A stretch of DNA of 64,000 bases, from contig OZ245894.1 of NCBI GenBank assembly GCA_965229635.1, forward strand, positions 4,650,001 through 4,714,000. The letters are read 5' to 3'. The notes beneath the pieces were generated by a model. It saw only the letters and a program-made list of their open reading frames with translations. It was not told the DNA's origin and made no database searches. Origin of the DNA: BQJU01 sp965229635. GTDB lineage: Bacteria > Bacteroidota > Bacteroidia > Chitinophagales > Saprospiraceae. This document shows positions 23,175 to 32,646 of the stretch, in pieces (the first letter of the stretch is position 1; the number at the start of each line of letters is the position of its first letter). Both the position numbers and the translations under genes were made by a program.

Positions 23175-23738
23175 CTATTCCTTCTCCGCGGCAGCCTTTA
23201 ATTCCGACAGATTTTTCTGAACGCCCCGGTCCAAATTGGATTGGAAATATTTGCGAAACAGTCGTGGAAAGACGCCTTGCAGGCTTTCTTCTACGGTGAC
23301 AACAGTTTTGCCGGCTTCTTCGCGGAAAAACCAGTTGTGAATGGCACTGGCGCCAATGGTTTTGCCGGTCCAGCCAAAACTGGTTTGTGGATGCATGGTG
23401 TGGATTTGGGAAATAAAACTCAGCCCTCCGGCCTTCCATTTGAATTCAGCGCCTTCCCGCAAATTCCCGTTCAGCTTGGCTTCCGTGACATCGCCCTGCC
23501 AGGATGGCCAATGATTAATATCAGTCAAAACCTGCCATACTTTTCCGACAGGAGCGGCGATCTCAATTTTACTGCCCGATTTGACAGGCGCCTGGTTGTT
23601 GATGGGGATATTCATTTCTCCTTTTATTTGGTGAGCCAAATAGTGCCTAAACGACATTCCTTCGTAGAGGAAGAGTGCCAGGGTTGCCAAAAACAGCAGC
23701 GTGAGACCAAAAAACAACACCTTTTTCATGCTTTTCAA
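23175..23738 (-). CDS. SRPBCC (START/polyketide-cyclase-like) protein with N-terminal anchor
   Basis: 187 residues; a hydrophobic segment at about 5-25 is a signal anchor. Residues about 50-187 form the SRPBCC lipid/ligand-binding fold: IEIAAPVGKVWQVLTDINHWPSW is the typical first strand and helix pair, and the C-terminal helix is FQSNLDRGVQKNLSELK. Binds a hydrophobic ligand in this family; specific role unknown. An ATG three codons later (MKKVLF) is an alternative start. It is isolated between two copies of an intergenic repeat. Confidence 0.75.
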   Translation of the reverse strand: MKSMKKVLFFGLTLLFLATLALFLYEGMSFRHYLAHQIKGEMNIPINNQAPVKSGSKIEIAAPVGKVWQVLTDINHWPSWQGDVTEAKLNGNLREGAEFKWKAGGLSFISQIHTMHPQTSFGWTGKTIGASAIHNWFFREEAGKTVVTVEESLQGVFPRLFRKYFQSNLDRGVQKNLSELKAAAEKE

Positions 23739-23967
23739 TTTAATGGCCTAATCCTTTTAGTACCGCTGAAAATGGAGAAAGTTTGAGGAGGTGCGGGATT
23801 TATTTTTGGTTGTATTTGGAAGTACTCCTTTTGTTAATCTTCCATTCGTTTGGCAGATGGCGGTATTCTTTTTCTTTCCAGGTATAAGACCGAATAAATT
23901 TGGCCGTTACCATGGCGGTAGAAAAAAAATCCGCCCAACCGCTTTGAGCTGCAGCGCAGCGATATCC

Positions 23968-24086
23968 CTTAGCCGATGGTCATCAGGCCATCGGCTAAGG
24001 GACCAAAACAACAGCAAACTCCATAGGAGCGACACATATTTTTCTCCGCCCATACCTCGGCTGATTTTCCAAGTCGAGGACTTTGA
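23968..24086. repeat. intergenic repeat, copy 2
   Basis: Same structure and orientation as 23011-23116 (TTAGCCGATGGTCATCA-GCCATCGGCTAAGG ... GTCGAGGACTTTGA), with a 13-bp insertion near its middle. The rest of the 557-nt gap around it (23739-24253) holds only a short hairpin AATCTCAGGC/GCCTGAGATT at 24206-24227 and no gene. Confidence 0.75.
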
Positions 24087-24253
24087 GATGGAACGGTTTA
24101 CCGCGGCGACTGGAAATCGACTATACGCTGTTTCTAATCGGGATTTCTCTTCGAGAAATGTTTGTTATAGCACGATTCACATGACATGATTTTTTTCTAC
24201 TGCTAAATCTCAGGCTTGCCTGAGATTCATCTTGTAAATCCTGTCGAAATAAA

Positions 24254-24291
24254 AACCCTGTTCTATGGCCGACCGGCCATAGAACAGGGTT
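24254..24291 (-). terminator. strong intrinsic terminator of the GH95 gene
   Basis: An 18-bp perfect stem, AACCCTGTTCTATGGCCG with its complement, 2-nt centre, followed on the minus strand by a short T-run. Begins 4 nt after the GH95 stop codon. Confidence 0.8.
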
Positions 24292-24295
24292 GTGC

Positions 24296-26770
24296 TTAGC
24301 CCCCTTTTATCATTAAAGACTCCCCCACCCCAATCTTCACATCATATTCATACACTTTTCTTAATGGCTGAATCTCCACCTCCGCCTTAATCACTGGTGT
24401 TTTTATATTCGGCTGCTGAAAGAATGGGTTTTCATTTGCTCCTTTGGCTGTCGCCAATCCTTTTCCGGTTAATGGCGAATACGAGCGAATGCGGCATTTG
24501 CCACCCAATGAGGATGTGATCACTGCCTGGCTGATCACTCCATTTTTCCACGCTATATCCACTTCATAACCGCCGCGTGCTTTGAGGCCTTGTACATTGC
24601 CCTCTTGCCAGCTGGCAGGTAAGGCGGGTAATAAATGCAGCGCTCCATCGTGGCTTTGCAACAGCATCTCAGCGATGCCGGAGCTGCACCCAAAATTGCC
24701 GTCAATTTGAAAGGGTGGATGGGCATCAAACAAATTGGGATAGGTGCCGCCATTTTCACCGCCGTCGGTTTGTTTGGAGGGCTGTAGCTGGTCGGTGATG
24801 AGCTTTAAGGCATGGTCGCCATCGAGGAAGCGGGCCCAGAGGTTGACCTTCCATCCCATCGACCAGCCGGTGGATTCATCGCCGCGGGCCAGCAGGGAGG
24901 TGCGGGCAGCGGCGAATAGCTCGGGTGTGCGGTAGGGAGAGATTTGGTTGGAGGGAAACAGGCCATACAAATGGGAAACGTGGCGATGCTTGTCATCCGG
25001 TCGATCCCAGTCGTGGAGCCACTCTTGTAATTGGCCCCAACGACCGATTTGCATGGGTGCTAAATGTGGCATTAAAGCCTTAAGGCTATCAGCAAATTCC
25101 GGCTCGATATTCAATAATGCCGATGCATTAATTACATTGTTCATCACATCAAAAACAAGCTGGTTGTCCATTGTAGTCCCGGCGGCAATGGAGGTATTGG
25201 GATGGTGGGCGTTTTCGGGCGACATGGAGGGACTAATCACCAACCATTGATGCTCTGGCTCCTCCTGCAAAACATCTTTGTAAAAGACCGCAGCGCCCTT
25301 CAAAATGGGATAAACTTCTCTTAAGAAATCCTGATCTCCGGTAAAGAGATAATGTTGCCATAAATGCTGACTTAGCCAGGCTCCACCACTGGGCCACAGG
25401 CCGTAAAAAGCACCGTCAACTACGCCAGAAATGCGCCAGAGATCGGTATTGTGATGGATGTTCCAACCTCGGGCTCCGTAAATTTGTGTCGCACTTTCCT
25501 GCCCGGTCTGTGCAATGTCTCTAATCAATTCAAACAATGGCTCGTGCAGACTCGAAAGGTTGGTAACTTCGGCGGGCCAGTAGTTCATTTCGGTATTGAT
25601 ATTGACTGTGTACTTGCTGTCCCAGGGCGGCGACATACGGTCGTTCCAGATGCCCTGTAAATTGGCCGGTTGGGTGCCAGGTTGTGAACTGGAAATCAAC
25701 AAATATCGGCCAAATTGGAAATATAATGCCACCAATTGTGGATCATTGCCTGAAGCGAATTGCTTCAAGCGAATATCCGTAGGATTTTTAATGGCTTCCG
25801 TACTTCCTAAATCCAGTTGTACCCGATCGAAGTAGCTTCGATATTTTTGAATATGCGCCTTTTTCAAGTCGGTAAACTTTTTGGCGAAAGCCGCATCTAG
25901 CTGATTTTTGGCTATCTGATCAGCATTTCCGGAAAGGTCATTATAAGTCTTAAAATTGGTGCCGATGGATAGATACAACACCAACTTATCGGCATTGCTG
26001 ATCACCAGAGTGCTATCGGTACGTTGCATTTGTCCGCCACTCAATTTTGGACGCACCACGGAGGTGAATTTCACTCGACCTTGCTTATTTTCAAAATCGC
26101 TGGAAGTACCTTTTAGCTGAATTTCCTTGTCATTTACCACCACCGTTTGTTGCTTATGAGGACTGGTCAACTGTAAGGTGCAGGAAATGCTTCCTGGCTG
26201 ATCAGCGGTCACTTGCATCACAATGATATCATCACTCAGAGAGGCGAAAGTCTGGCGTTGATATTGCACGCCATTTAACTCGTAGCTGACCTGCGTTGTT
26301 GCATTGGCAATGTCTAGTTCCCGATAATAATTATCGACTTGATCGTGCCCGGGAAAGGAGAGCTTGAGGTGACCCACGGGCTGATATTGCATGCCGTAGT
26401 TATTGTTTTCCGCAAGGTTCCAAGGAAGATATTTGTTAGCCAACTCCTGTGCTTCTTCATGTTTTCCGGCAAAAATTAATTCCCGAATCTCCGGTAAGTA
26501 TTCCCGAACTTCGGTGGCCAGATTATTACCTGGCTCGCCCGACCACACGGTTTCTTCGTTGAGTTGAATTTGCTCCTCTGCTGTGCCCCCGTATACCATG
26601 GCCCCCAGGCGTCCATTGCCGATAGGTAGGGCTTCTACCCATTCCTCTGCGGGTTGGGTGTACCACAGCTTCATGGGATTTAGAGCTTCAGCGGATGATT
26701 GATCAATGGAGCTGGTACAGCTGCCAAAAATAGTAAACAGGAAAAAGTAGGTCCATTTCTCTAATGTCAT
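24296..26770 (-). CDS. glycoside hydrolase family 95 (alpha-L-fucosidase/galactosidase) lipoprotein
   Basis: 824 residues from ATG 26770; this start gives a lipoprotein signal peptide with lipobox FGSC, while the upstream in-frame ATG at 26839 would place it too far in. GH95 hallmarks: LWYTQPAEEWVEALPIGNGRLGAMV at the N-terminus, LNEETVWSGEP, NINTEMNYWPAEVTNL and QIDGNFGCSSGIAEML (the last two carry active-site Asn and Asp). The enzyme removes terminal alpha-1,2-L-fucose or galactose from host or algal glycans, probably at the outer membrane. Preceded by an unknown gene 22 nt upstream on the same strand. Confidence 0.9.
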   Translation of the reverse strand: MTLEKWTYFFLFTIFGSCTSSIDQSSAEALNPMKLWYTQPAEEWVEALPIGNGRLGAMVYGGTAEEQIQLNEETVWSGEPGNNLATEVREYLPEIRELIFAGKHEEAQELANKYLPWNLAENNNYGMQYQPVGHLKLSFPGHDQVDNYYRELDIANATTQVSYELNGVQYQRQTFASLSDDIIVMQVTADQPGSISCTLQLTSPHKQQTVVVNDKEIQLKGTSSDFENKQGRVKFTSVVRPKLSGGQMQRTDSTLVISNADKLVLYLSIGTNFKTYNDLSGNADQIAKNQLDAAFAKKFTDLKKAHIQKYRSYFDRVQLDLGSTEAIKNPTDIRLKQFASGNDPQLVALYFQFGRYLLISSSQPGTQPANLQGIWNDRMSPPWDSKYTVNINTEMNYWPAEVTNLSSLHEPLFELIRDIAQTGQESATQIYGARGWNIHHNTDLWRISGVVDGAFYGLWPSGGAWLSQHLWQHYLFTGDQDFLREVYPILKGAAVFYKDVLQEEPEHQWLVISPSMSPENAHHPNTSIAAGTTMDNQLVFDVMNNVINASALLNIEPEFADSLKALMPHLAPMQIGRWGQLQEWLHDWDRPDDKHRHVSHLYGLFPSNQISPYRTPELFAAARTSLLARGDESTGWSMGWKVNLWARFLDGDHALKLITDQLQPSKQTDGGENGGTYPNLFDAHPPFQIDGNFGCSSGIAEMLLQSHDGALHLLPALPASWQEGNVQGLKARGGYEVDIAWKNGVISQAVITSSLGGKCRIRSYSPLTGKGLATAKGANENPFFQQPNIKTPVIKAEVEIQPLRKVYEYDVKIGVGESLMIKGG

Positions 26771-26792
26771 TGCTTGTTTGTTTAGGTTACTG

Positions 26793-27581
26793 CTACAGAT
26801 AAACATAAATAGCTGCAAAACTCTGTAGTTGTCCTTCATTGTCTTTTTCTACACTGATGCTTTGCGCATTAGCCGTAGGCATGCTAGAAGCGAGTACTCG
26901 ACTGGGATTCCCTTGTAATAGTTGTAAGTCTATTTTAGGTATTTCGCTAAGGGGAATCAAATGGCTCCCGGAATCAAATAATAGTGCCTTTTGGCCATTA
27001 GGTATAGTTGTTTCTTTAGGGCCGCTAAACAGCTGCCCATCTCTACCGCCCAGGCTAATGTTCTGCAAGTCTACACCACTGCCAGATACCAGGTAGTAAC
27101 GCCAAGGAAATGCTCGCGCAGTAAATTGCGCAAAGAGTGTTTTAGGCTGCTCCATACTTAGTACATAACCAGGAATTTCCATCAAAAACCGAACGAACGT
27201 GCTTTTGCCCGGTTCAATTTCTGTGATCAATTCTTCTTTATCGGAATGCTGGTTTTCCCCGTCTGGGTCATATGTAAATTTCAATGTGCTTTCCGTAAAG
27301 TCAAAGTTCGGCACTGCATTGGTATACCCGTAAAAGTAGGGGTCATCGACTCGACATTCGAAAGAAAGGCCAAGGAGATTGTTCCTAACCAACTTGGAAA
27401 TATTTTTGGATTCGGGAGCATAGAGTATGGTTTGATCACCTTGCATTTTCAATAATATGCCGTGGTCTTGTAACCAACGACTGGTCAAGGAATTCGGTTG
27501 AATGATTACACCTCTAAGGTATCCGTTTTCAAAGAAATTGTGCTTGACCTCCAGAGTCAAAATCGGCAGATAACGATTCAT
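26793..27581 (-). CDS. hypothetical protein upstream of GH95
   Basis: 262 residues, no signal peptide or membrane span, rich in beta structure, ends in AAIYVYL. Motifs such as LPILTLEVKHNFF, KFTYDPDGENQHSDKEELI and GPKETTIPNGQKALLFDSG are not from a family I can name. The gap to GH95 is only 22 nt, so they may be co-transcribed although the functions look unrelated. Confidence 0.65.
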   Translation of the reverse strand: MNRYLPILTLEVKHNFFENGYLRGVIIQPNSLTSRWLQDHGILLKMQGDQTILYAPESKNISKLVRNNLLGLSFECRVDDPYFYGYTNAVPNFDFTESTLKFTYDPDGENQHSDKEELITEIEPGKSTFVRFLMEIPGYVLSMEQPKTLFAQFTARAFPWRYYLVSGSGVDLQNISLGGRDGQLFSGPKETTIPNGQKALLFDSGSHLIPLSEIPKIDLQLLQGNPSRVLASSMPTANAQSISVEKDNEGQLQSFAAIYVYL

Positions 27582-27682
27582 GTAAATCAGGTTTTAAGTT
27601 GTGCCGTAAGTTACCAAAGTTTGCGGAGATAGTGACTTCTTCTGCCGTTTCTAGTCACAAAAGGGAACCAAAATCTAAAACC

Positions 27683-27925
27683 ATGGAAATTTTAATCTTT
27701 TTAGCAATTGGCGCCGTGGCCGGATGGCTGGCCGGACAAATCATGAAAGGTGGAGGTTTCGGACTGCTCTGGAACATCGTACTTGGTATTGTCGGTGGTA
27801 TTGTCGGCGGCTGGTTGTTTGGCCAATTAGGCATTTCTGCCGGTGGTGGAATGGTCGGCTCTATTATTACAGCTGTTGCAGGAGCCGTAGTGTTGCTATT
27901 TGTAGCCAGTTTGATTAAACGATAG
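27683..27925 (+). CDS. GlsB/YeaQ/YmgE family stress-response membrane protein
   Basis: 80 residues from MEILIFLAIG; the further-upstream in-frame start adds an unrelated polar leader. Three Gly-rich membrane segments with the family pattern AGWLAGQIMKGGGFGLLWNIVLGIVGGIVGGWLFG. These transglycosylase-associated small proteins are induced by stress; their molecular role is uncertain. It stands alone, convergent with rsgA. Confidence 0.88.
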   Translation: MEILIFLAIGAVAGWLAGQIMKGGGFGLLWNIVLGIVGGIVGGWLFGQLGISAGGGMVGSIITAVAGAVVLLFVASLIKR

Positions 27926-27933
27926 GCTATGCT

Positions 27934-27973
27934 AACCTGGGGATTTTGATATGAAGAGATCTCCAGGTTTTTT
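27934..27973. terminator. bidirectional terminator between glsB-like gene and rsgA
   Basis: AACCTGG / CCAGGTT stem followed by TTTTTAA on the plus strand; convergent genes on both sides. Confidence 0.6.
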
Positions 27974-27997
27974 AATTGCACCTTCAGTGTTTTTTCA

Positions 27998-29056
27998 CTA
28001 TCTGCCTTTAATCTTTTTGTGGGCCTTGATCAGTTTACCCAGAGATTTGTCCTTTCTACGGCGTTCTTGCACCGTCGATTCAAAGTGCTCTTTTTCTCTC
28101 TGCATTTTTTGGTAATTCTCGTAGGCTGCCTCCTCAATTTCTTCATTGTCGAGTGCTTCCAGTACGGCGCAGCCATCTTCCGAGGTATGGCTACAGTCCT
28201 TGTATTTGCATTCCTGAGTGAGTTCGGTGATACGGTCAAAGGTGGTTTCCAATCCGGTGCCGGCATCACCGACACCTACTTCGCGCATTCCCGGATTGTC
28301 GATGAGCAAACTACCATTTTTCAGTGCAATAAGTTCGCGGTGACTGGTGACGTGTTTACCCTTTTTTACGCTTTCGCTAATGGCTCCTGTTTTCATCAGA
28401 TCCTCACCGGAAAGACGATTGGTTAATGTGGATTTACCAACGCCGGATGAGCCAAGAAGGCAATAGGTTTTCCCGACCTCCAGCATGGCCGCTAGTTTTT
28501 CATAACCATCTTCCTCCTGATTATTAACAGTGATGACGGGAGTGGAGGGTATCCTTTCGGAAATATGCCTCACTAGCTTTTGTAATGCTTCCTGGTCAAT
28601 CAAGTCGGTTTTACTGAGTACAATGATGGGGGTGACTTTTGCGGAGTGGGCAATGGTGAGGTAACGCTCCAGTCGATTGATGTTGAAATCGCGATCGACG
28701 GCCTGGACCAGCAAGGCGTAATCAATATTGGTAGCAATGATCTGTAACGCTCCGGATTTACCGGCGGCCTGCCGCTCAAGAATGGAATGACGTGGAAACA
28801 ATGCATGGATCAGCGCCTTATTTTCGTCATAAGCAGAAAGGGCCACCCAATCTCCTACTGCTGGAAAATCCCGACGACTTTCGGCGGTGAAGCGCAGATT
28901 GCCGATCAATTCAGCTTCGTACTCTTCTGCACCTGTTCTGACAATGTACCGTTCACGATGCTCCGCAATGACACGGCCCACTTCAAAGGACTGTAGTTGT
29001 TCCTCTTGGCGATATTTTTCAAGTTCGGGGGTATAACCTAAAGCTTCCAATGTCAT
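27998..29056 (-). CDS. rsgA: ribosome small-subunit-dependent GTPase A
   Basis: 352 residues. Circularly permuted GTPase: the G4 motif LSKTDLI precedes the G1 motif GSSGVGKSTL, then DNPGMREVG as G3. An N-terminal OB fold (about 35-100; VGDWVALSA) and a C-terminal zinc module (CKYKDCSHTSEDGC) complete the RsgA/YjeQ layout. It helps late maturation of the 30S subunit, releasing biogenesis factors upon GTP hydrolysis. Intact and of normal length. Confidence 0.95.
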   Translation of the reverse strand: MTLEALGYTPELEKYRQEEQLQSFEVGRVIAEHRERYIVRTGAEEYEAELIGNLRFTAESRRDFPAVGDWVALSAYDENKALIHALFPRHSILERQAAGKSGALQIIATNIDYALLVQAVDRDFNINRLERYLTIAHSAKVTPIIVLSKTDLIDQEALQKLVRHISERIPSTPVITVNNQEEDGYEKLAAMLEVGKTYCLLGSSGVGKSTLTNRLSGEDLMKTGAISESVKKGKHVTSHRELIALKNGSLLIDNPGMREVGVGDAGTGLETTFDRITELTQECKYKDCSHTSEDGCAVLEALDNEEIEEAAYENYQKMQREKEHFESTVQERRRKDKSLGKLIKAHKKIKGR

Positions 29057-29290
29057 GGTGATTTTCTTTTTGTTTGTTACACCAAGATACCAAGAAAGCA
29101 GTGAGAAAGTTCCCTTTTACCAGTGTTCATCAAAGATTTGACCTATTTCATCACCTTGGTTTTTGCAATACGGACAAAAAAGCGGACTTTTTCAGTGGAT
29201 TGTAGTGATCCAGGAGGCTGATAAGTCTCCAAATGTGTGTTTATGTTGTATTCTTTTAATGTTCCCCTTGGAAATTATTAAGAAGTTAGC

Positions 29291-29317
29291 GCCAGGAAGC
29301 TCTTCCCGCTTCCTGGC
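29291..29317 (-). terminator. terminator of the POT transporter gene
   Basis: GCCAGGAAGC / GCTTCCTGGC perfect 10-bp stem, 7-nt loop, 10 nt after the stop codon on the minus strand. Confidence 0.75.
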
Positions 29318-29326
29318 TTTTCGATT

Positions 29327-30871
29327 TTAATGCACGTCTCCCATCAGCTTGCGAATTAAGGGGGAGATCAGGATGGCCAATATGCCGACCGCCAAAGCAA
29401 CGTAACCAAACAAGGCGTAGACGCTCACGTAGGCGTACAACTGTTGAAAGCCATTGCCCAATCCCTGAATGGCTTCGTACTGTAATCCGGTTACTACTTC
29501 AATTAAATTCCTTAACCACCCGGCCTGTAGCCACGTTTCTCCAGATTCATTTGTTGCTGTTAATGTTGCGATTTTACCGGCAAAATAATGACCGTAAAAG
29601 TTGCTGCAAAACCATACTCCCATTACAAAGGCCAGGTATTTTTTGGGCGAAAGCTCCGTCATCTTGGAAAGGCCAATGGGCGAAAGACACAATTCTCCGG
29701 CGGTATAAATAAAGTACCCTAAAATGAGATAAGACATCGGGGTGCGGGCCATTTCATCAACGGCATTTCCGGCGTAGGCAAAGACCAAAAAACCGATACC
29801 CAGCAATACCAATCCCAGTCCAAATTTGATCGCAGAATTGGGGTTCTTGTTGACTTTCGTCAATGCCGGCCACAGCATTGAAAAGGGAATGGCCAGCAAA
29901 ATGATAAATGTAGAATTGATGCTATTGGTTTGTGCGGCATTCATCCACACCAGGTTGACATTGCGGTCCGCAAAAAGGGTGAGCGAGCTACCGGCCTGTT
30001 CAAAAATGGCCCAGAATAAAGTGCTGAGAGCGGTGAAATAGACGATCACCAGCAATTGCTTGCGCTCATCGGCGGAAACGGTGGTGGAAATGTAGAACAG
30101 GACTCCAAAAATGATGACCGAAACCAAGCACACCAGGTAGTGCTCGTATTCATAAAAACGAACCAATAAGGCAAAAACCGGCACCGCCAATGCAGAAAAT
30201 AAAACCACTTGCTTTCCCTGGTCGAGCCCCAGCTTTTTTTCCTTGAATGATATCGGATTGGGTACCCTACCCTCTTCACCAAACACATTGGACGAAAGTC
30301 CACGGTAAAAAAAGATCAGCCCGGTGACCATACCCACGCCTGCCGCCATAAAGCCGTAATGCCAACCGTAAACGGCCGCCAGCCATGCGCATAAAAGGGG
30401 CGCAATCGCCCCACCCAGATTAATACCCAGATAAAAGATAGTAAATCCGGCATCACGGCGCACGTCATCCTTGGGATAAAGCAGACCAACGAAGGTAGAA
30501 ATATTGGGTTTAAAAAAGCCGTTGCCCACGATGATCAAGGCCAGCGACATAAAGAAGAAAAAAGGTGTTTCAATCGACAAAAAGAAGTGTCCAAGGGCCA
30601 TAAAAATGCCGCCGGTGATGATGGCCTTCCGGTAGCCCAAAATTCGATCAGCCACAAAGCCGCCGATGAGCGGGGTCATATACACCAGCGACATGTATGC
30701 GGCATAGATACCAAAAGACATTTCATCGGTGTACAACAGCTTTTGGGTCATATACAGGGTCAGCAGGGCGCGCATTCCATAAAAGGAAAAACGCTCCCAG
30801 AGTTCTGCAAAAAACAGGTAAAAAAGGCCTTTCGGATGGCCGAACAGAGTAGATGTTGAAGGATTGGTCAT
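29327..30871 (-). CDS. POT-family proton-coupled di/tripeptide transporter
   Basis: 514 residues from MTNPSTSTLFGHPKG (30871); an upstream in-frame ATG at 30898 adds nine residues. Family motifs: GLFYLFFAELWERFSFYGMRALL in the first helix, GGFVADRILGYRKAI, and the PTR2 signature NGFFKPNIS; about 14 membrane spans. Imports small peptides using the proton gradient. Stands alone with its own terminator. Confidence 0.92.
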   Translation of the reverse strand: MTNPSTSTLFGHPKGLFYLFFAELWERFSFYGMRALLTLYMTQKLLYTDEMSFGIYAAYMSLVYMTPLIGGFVADRILGYRKAIITGGIFMALGHFFLSIETPFFFFMSLALIIVGNGFFKPNISTFVGLLYPKDDVRRDAGFTIFYLGINLGGAIAPLLCAWLAAVYGWHYGFMAAGVGMVTGLIFFYRGLSSNVFGEEGRVPNPISFKEKKLGLDQGKQVVLFSALAVPVFALLVRFYEYEHYLVCLVSVIIFGVLFYISTTVSADERKQLLVIVYFTALSTLFWAIFEQAGSSLTLFADRNVNLVWMNAAQTNSINSTFIILLAIPFSMLWPALTKVNKNPNSAIKFGLGLVLLGIGFLVFAYAGNAVDEMARTPMSYLILGYFIYTAGELCLSPIGLSKMTELSPKKYLAFVMGVWFCSNFYGHYFAGKIATLTATNESGETWLQAGWLRNLIEVVTGLQYEAIQGLGNGFQQLYAYVSVYALFGYVALAVGILAILISPLIRKLMGDVH

Positions 30872-30985
30872 AAGCTCATTGATTTTTATAATCAACAAGG
30901 TCGACTTCGGTCAAATGAAGACCAATCGTTGTTTTAAATCATCACAAAAAATAGCTGATTGTAAATATTTGTAAGTGGGTTACAA

Positions 30986-32113
30986 TTAATTACAAATGCG
31001 ATAATACTCTTGATTTTCAGCGCTTTGTGTGAACTCTGTCAGCAAACCTTCGTCAATTTCAATGTTTTCGGGAATCATGCGCAAGCGGTATAGTCCCAAT
31101 CCGATGAAGGTAAAAAGGTCCCGTCTTTCCAGTTGCTGCGCCTCGTCCAGCCGGGCAATTTCGTTGATGTTATTGATGATTCGGGTGAGGTAAGTCTGAT
31201 TGCTGAGTTCTCCCCCATTGCCCACCAAAATACTTTGTTCGTCTCCCTGCCCATATTTGCGGCGAATGGCAAATTTCAGCAGGTTGCGGTACTGGGTGGT
31301 TTTAGAACCAAAATCGATGAGTTGATTGTGCAGGCCTTTGGAGGGAATGCTTAGCTTGATCAGCGACCAGTCCTGAAAATGAATCGTCATCTCATTCATT
31401 TTGGGCATACTGGCCAGGCGGATCACCCAGGTGGTGGCCAGCACCAGGCAAATAGCAATCAAGGAGGTTTTGCTGACAATCTTGATCAGGTTATTAGTGA
31501 AGTCCGACCAGATATTGGGAAAGACCTCCGGCAATTGAGAGACAAACATCATTACAATGACCACTACCGATATCAATGCCACAATGCGCAACTGGCGGTG
31601 CAAAAAGGTCTGGTAAAAGGACACCGTCAGCAAGCCAGAGAGGAAGCCTGACAATAGTAGGTCAGGCAAATTGGTGATCATCGCCTGGTCTGAATTGAGG
31701 TTAGGATTGAGGTTTAAAACAAGGGTGACCAGGCTTACGCCAATGATTATGCCGATGATGACCCGGACGTTCTTTTCGTTATTGTAAATGAATGGTGGCG
31801 CATAGGAGAAGTAGAAAAGTGACAATAGCAAAAACAGGTTATTCACAATGGAAAACAACCGTTCTCCCAGATCAGCCGTGCTCGTCGGCCAGTTGTATTG
31901 ATAGCTCAGTATACCCCAGATGCCCGCCAGGACCCAGACAAACATGGCCATGCTGAGAAACAAAAGCCCTTTATCTACGCGTTTTTCTTTGGTGCCTTCT
32001 TCCAATATTGCGCGAAAGCGCATCCGGATGTTGTACCAGATGGCCAGTAGCAAGATGCCTCCAATGGCGGAAATACTGATATGTGCAAAAAGATGGAAGT
32101 AGGTTAGCTCCAT
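30986..32113 (-). CDS. seven-span membrane protein, unknown
   Basis: 375 residues: about seven hydrophobic segments in residues 5-235, then a soluble helical C-terminal part (about 240-375) containing WSLIKLSIPSKGLHNQLIDFG and RRDLFTFIGLGLYRLRMIPEN. The 7TM-plus-cytoplasmic layout resembles sensor proteins with degenerate output, but no kinase, GGDEF or HTH signature is visible. Function unknown. Confidence 0.65.
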   Translation of the reverse strand: MELTYFHLFAHISISAIGGILLLAIWYNIRMRFRAILEEGTKEKRVDKGLLFLSMAMFVWVLAGIWGILSYQYNWPTSTADLGERLFSIVNNLFLLLSLFYFSYAPPFIYNNEKNVRVIIGIIIGVSLVTLVLNLNPNLNSDQAMITNLPDLLLSGFLSGLLTVSFYQTFLHRQLRIVALISVVVIVMMFVSQLPEVFPNIWSDFTNNLIKIVSKTSLIAICLVLATTWVIRLASMPKMNEMTIHFQDWSLIKLSIPSKGLHNQLIDFGSKTTQYRNLLKFAIRRKYGQGDEQSILVGNGGELSNQTYLTRIINNINEIARLDEAQQLERRDLFTFIGLGLYRLRMIPENIEIDEGLLTEFTQSAENQEYYRICN

Positions 32114-32159
32114 GAACGATGGATTTTAAACATACTCTGGGCGCGTAATATAGAGCTTT

Positions 32160-32626
32160 TCAATACAAATCCTGGTCCTGTTTGTAGACAAAAAAGCCCT
32201 GCACTTCTGAGTGAACCACTAGATTCATTTGGCTTTCGCCAATGGGAACTTCCTGTTTTGTGATCCGGATAGCGCTCATGGCCAGATGAACATCATTCGG
32301 AAATTTTCGGGGAAAATCCTTTTCCTGAAAGGTATAGTGGCCAATATCGGGTACCTTCACCAGCCACCTGATCTTCTTTTGCAATCCTTTTTCTTCATAG
32401 TGTTTTAAATTGGCTACAGGGTCGTAATCCAGATAAAAGTAGAGTTTTTGATCCGGACTGACAGGACCGTTCCAGTGGAGTGTACAACCGGGGAATATCG
32501 ATGGCGTTTGACCTTCGGCAATATATCGGTACGGAAAAGACTAAGTTTGGATGGCCCAACCTGCGAAGTTTTGCAGGATGACAACAACGCTAAAATGAAG
32601 AAACACAAGAGAGTTAACGCTTTCAT
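32160..32626 (-). pseudogene. lipoprotein gene with a single frameshift
   Basis: ATG 32626 starts a lipoprotein (MKALTLLCFFILALLSSC, lipobox LSSC). The frame is sound to SLFRTDI (about 32520) and then turns to low-quality sequence ending at 32414. The next frame continues as AEGQTPSIFPGCTLHWNGPV, through YFYLDYDPVANLKHYEEKG, to QGFFVYKQDQDLY ending at 32160. A one-base indel near 32520 would restore a protein of about 155 residues. Family not recognised; beta-rich. Either a decaying gene or a sequence error. Confidence 0.65.
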
Positions 32627-32646
32627 TTTTTCACTAAAATAATAAT

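Noticed and set aside
24254..24291. Long palindrome as attachment site or cruciform
   Set aside because: Location 4 nt after a stop codon and stem-loop form fit an ordinary terminator.
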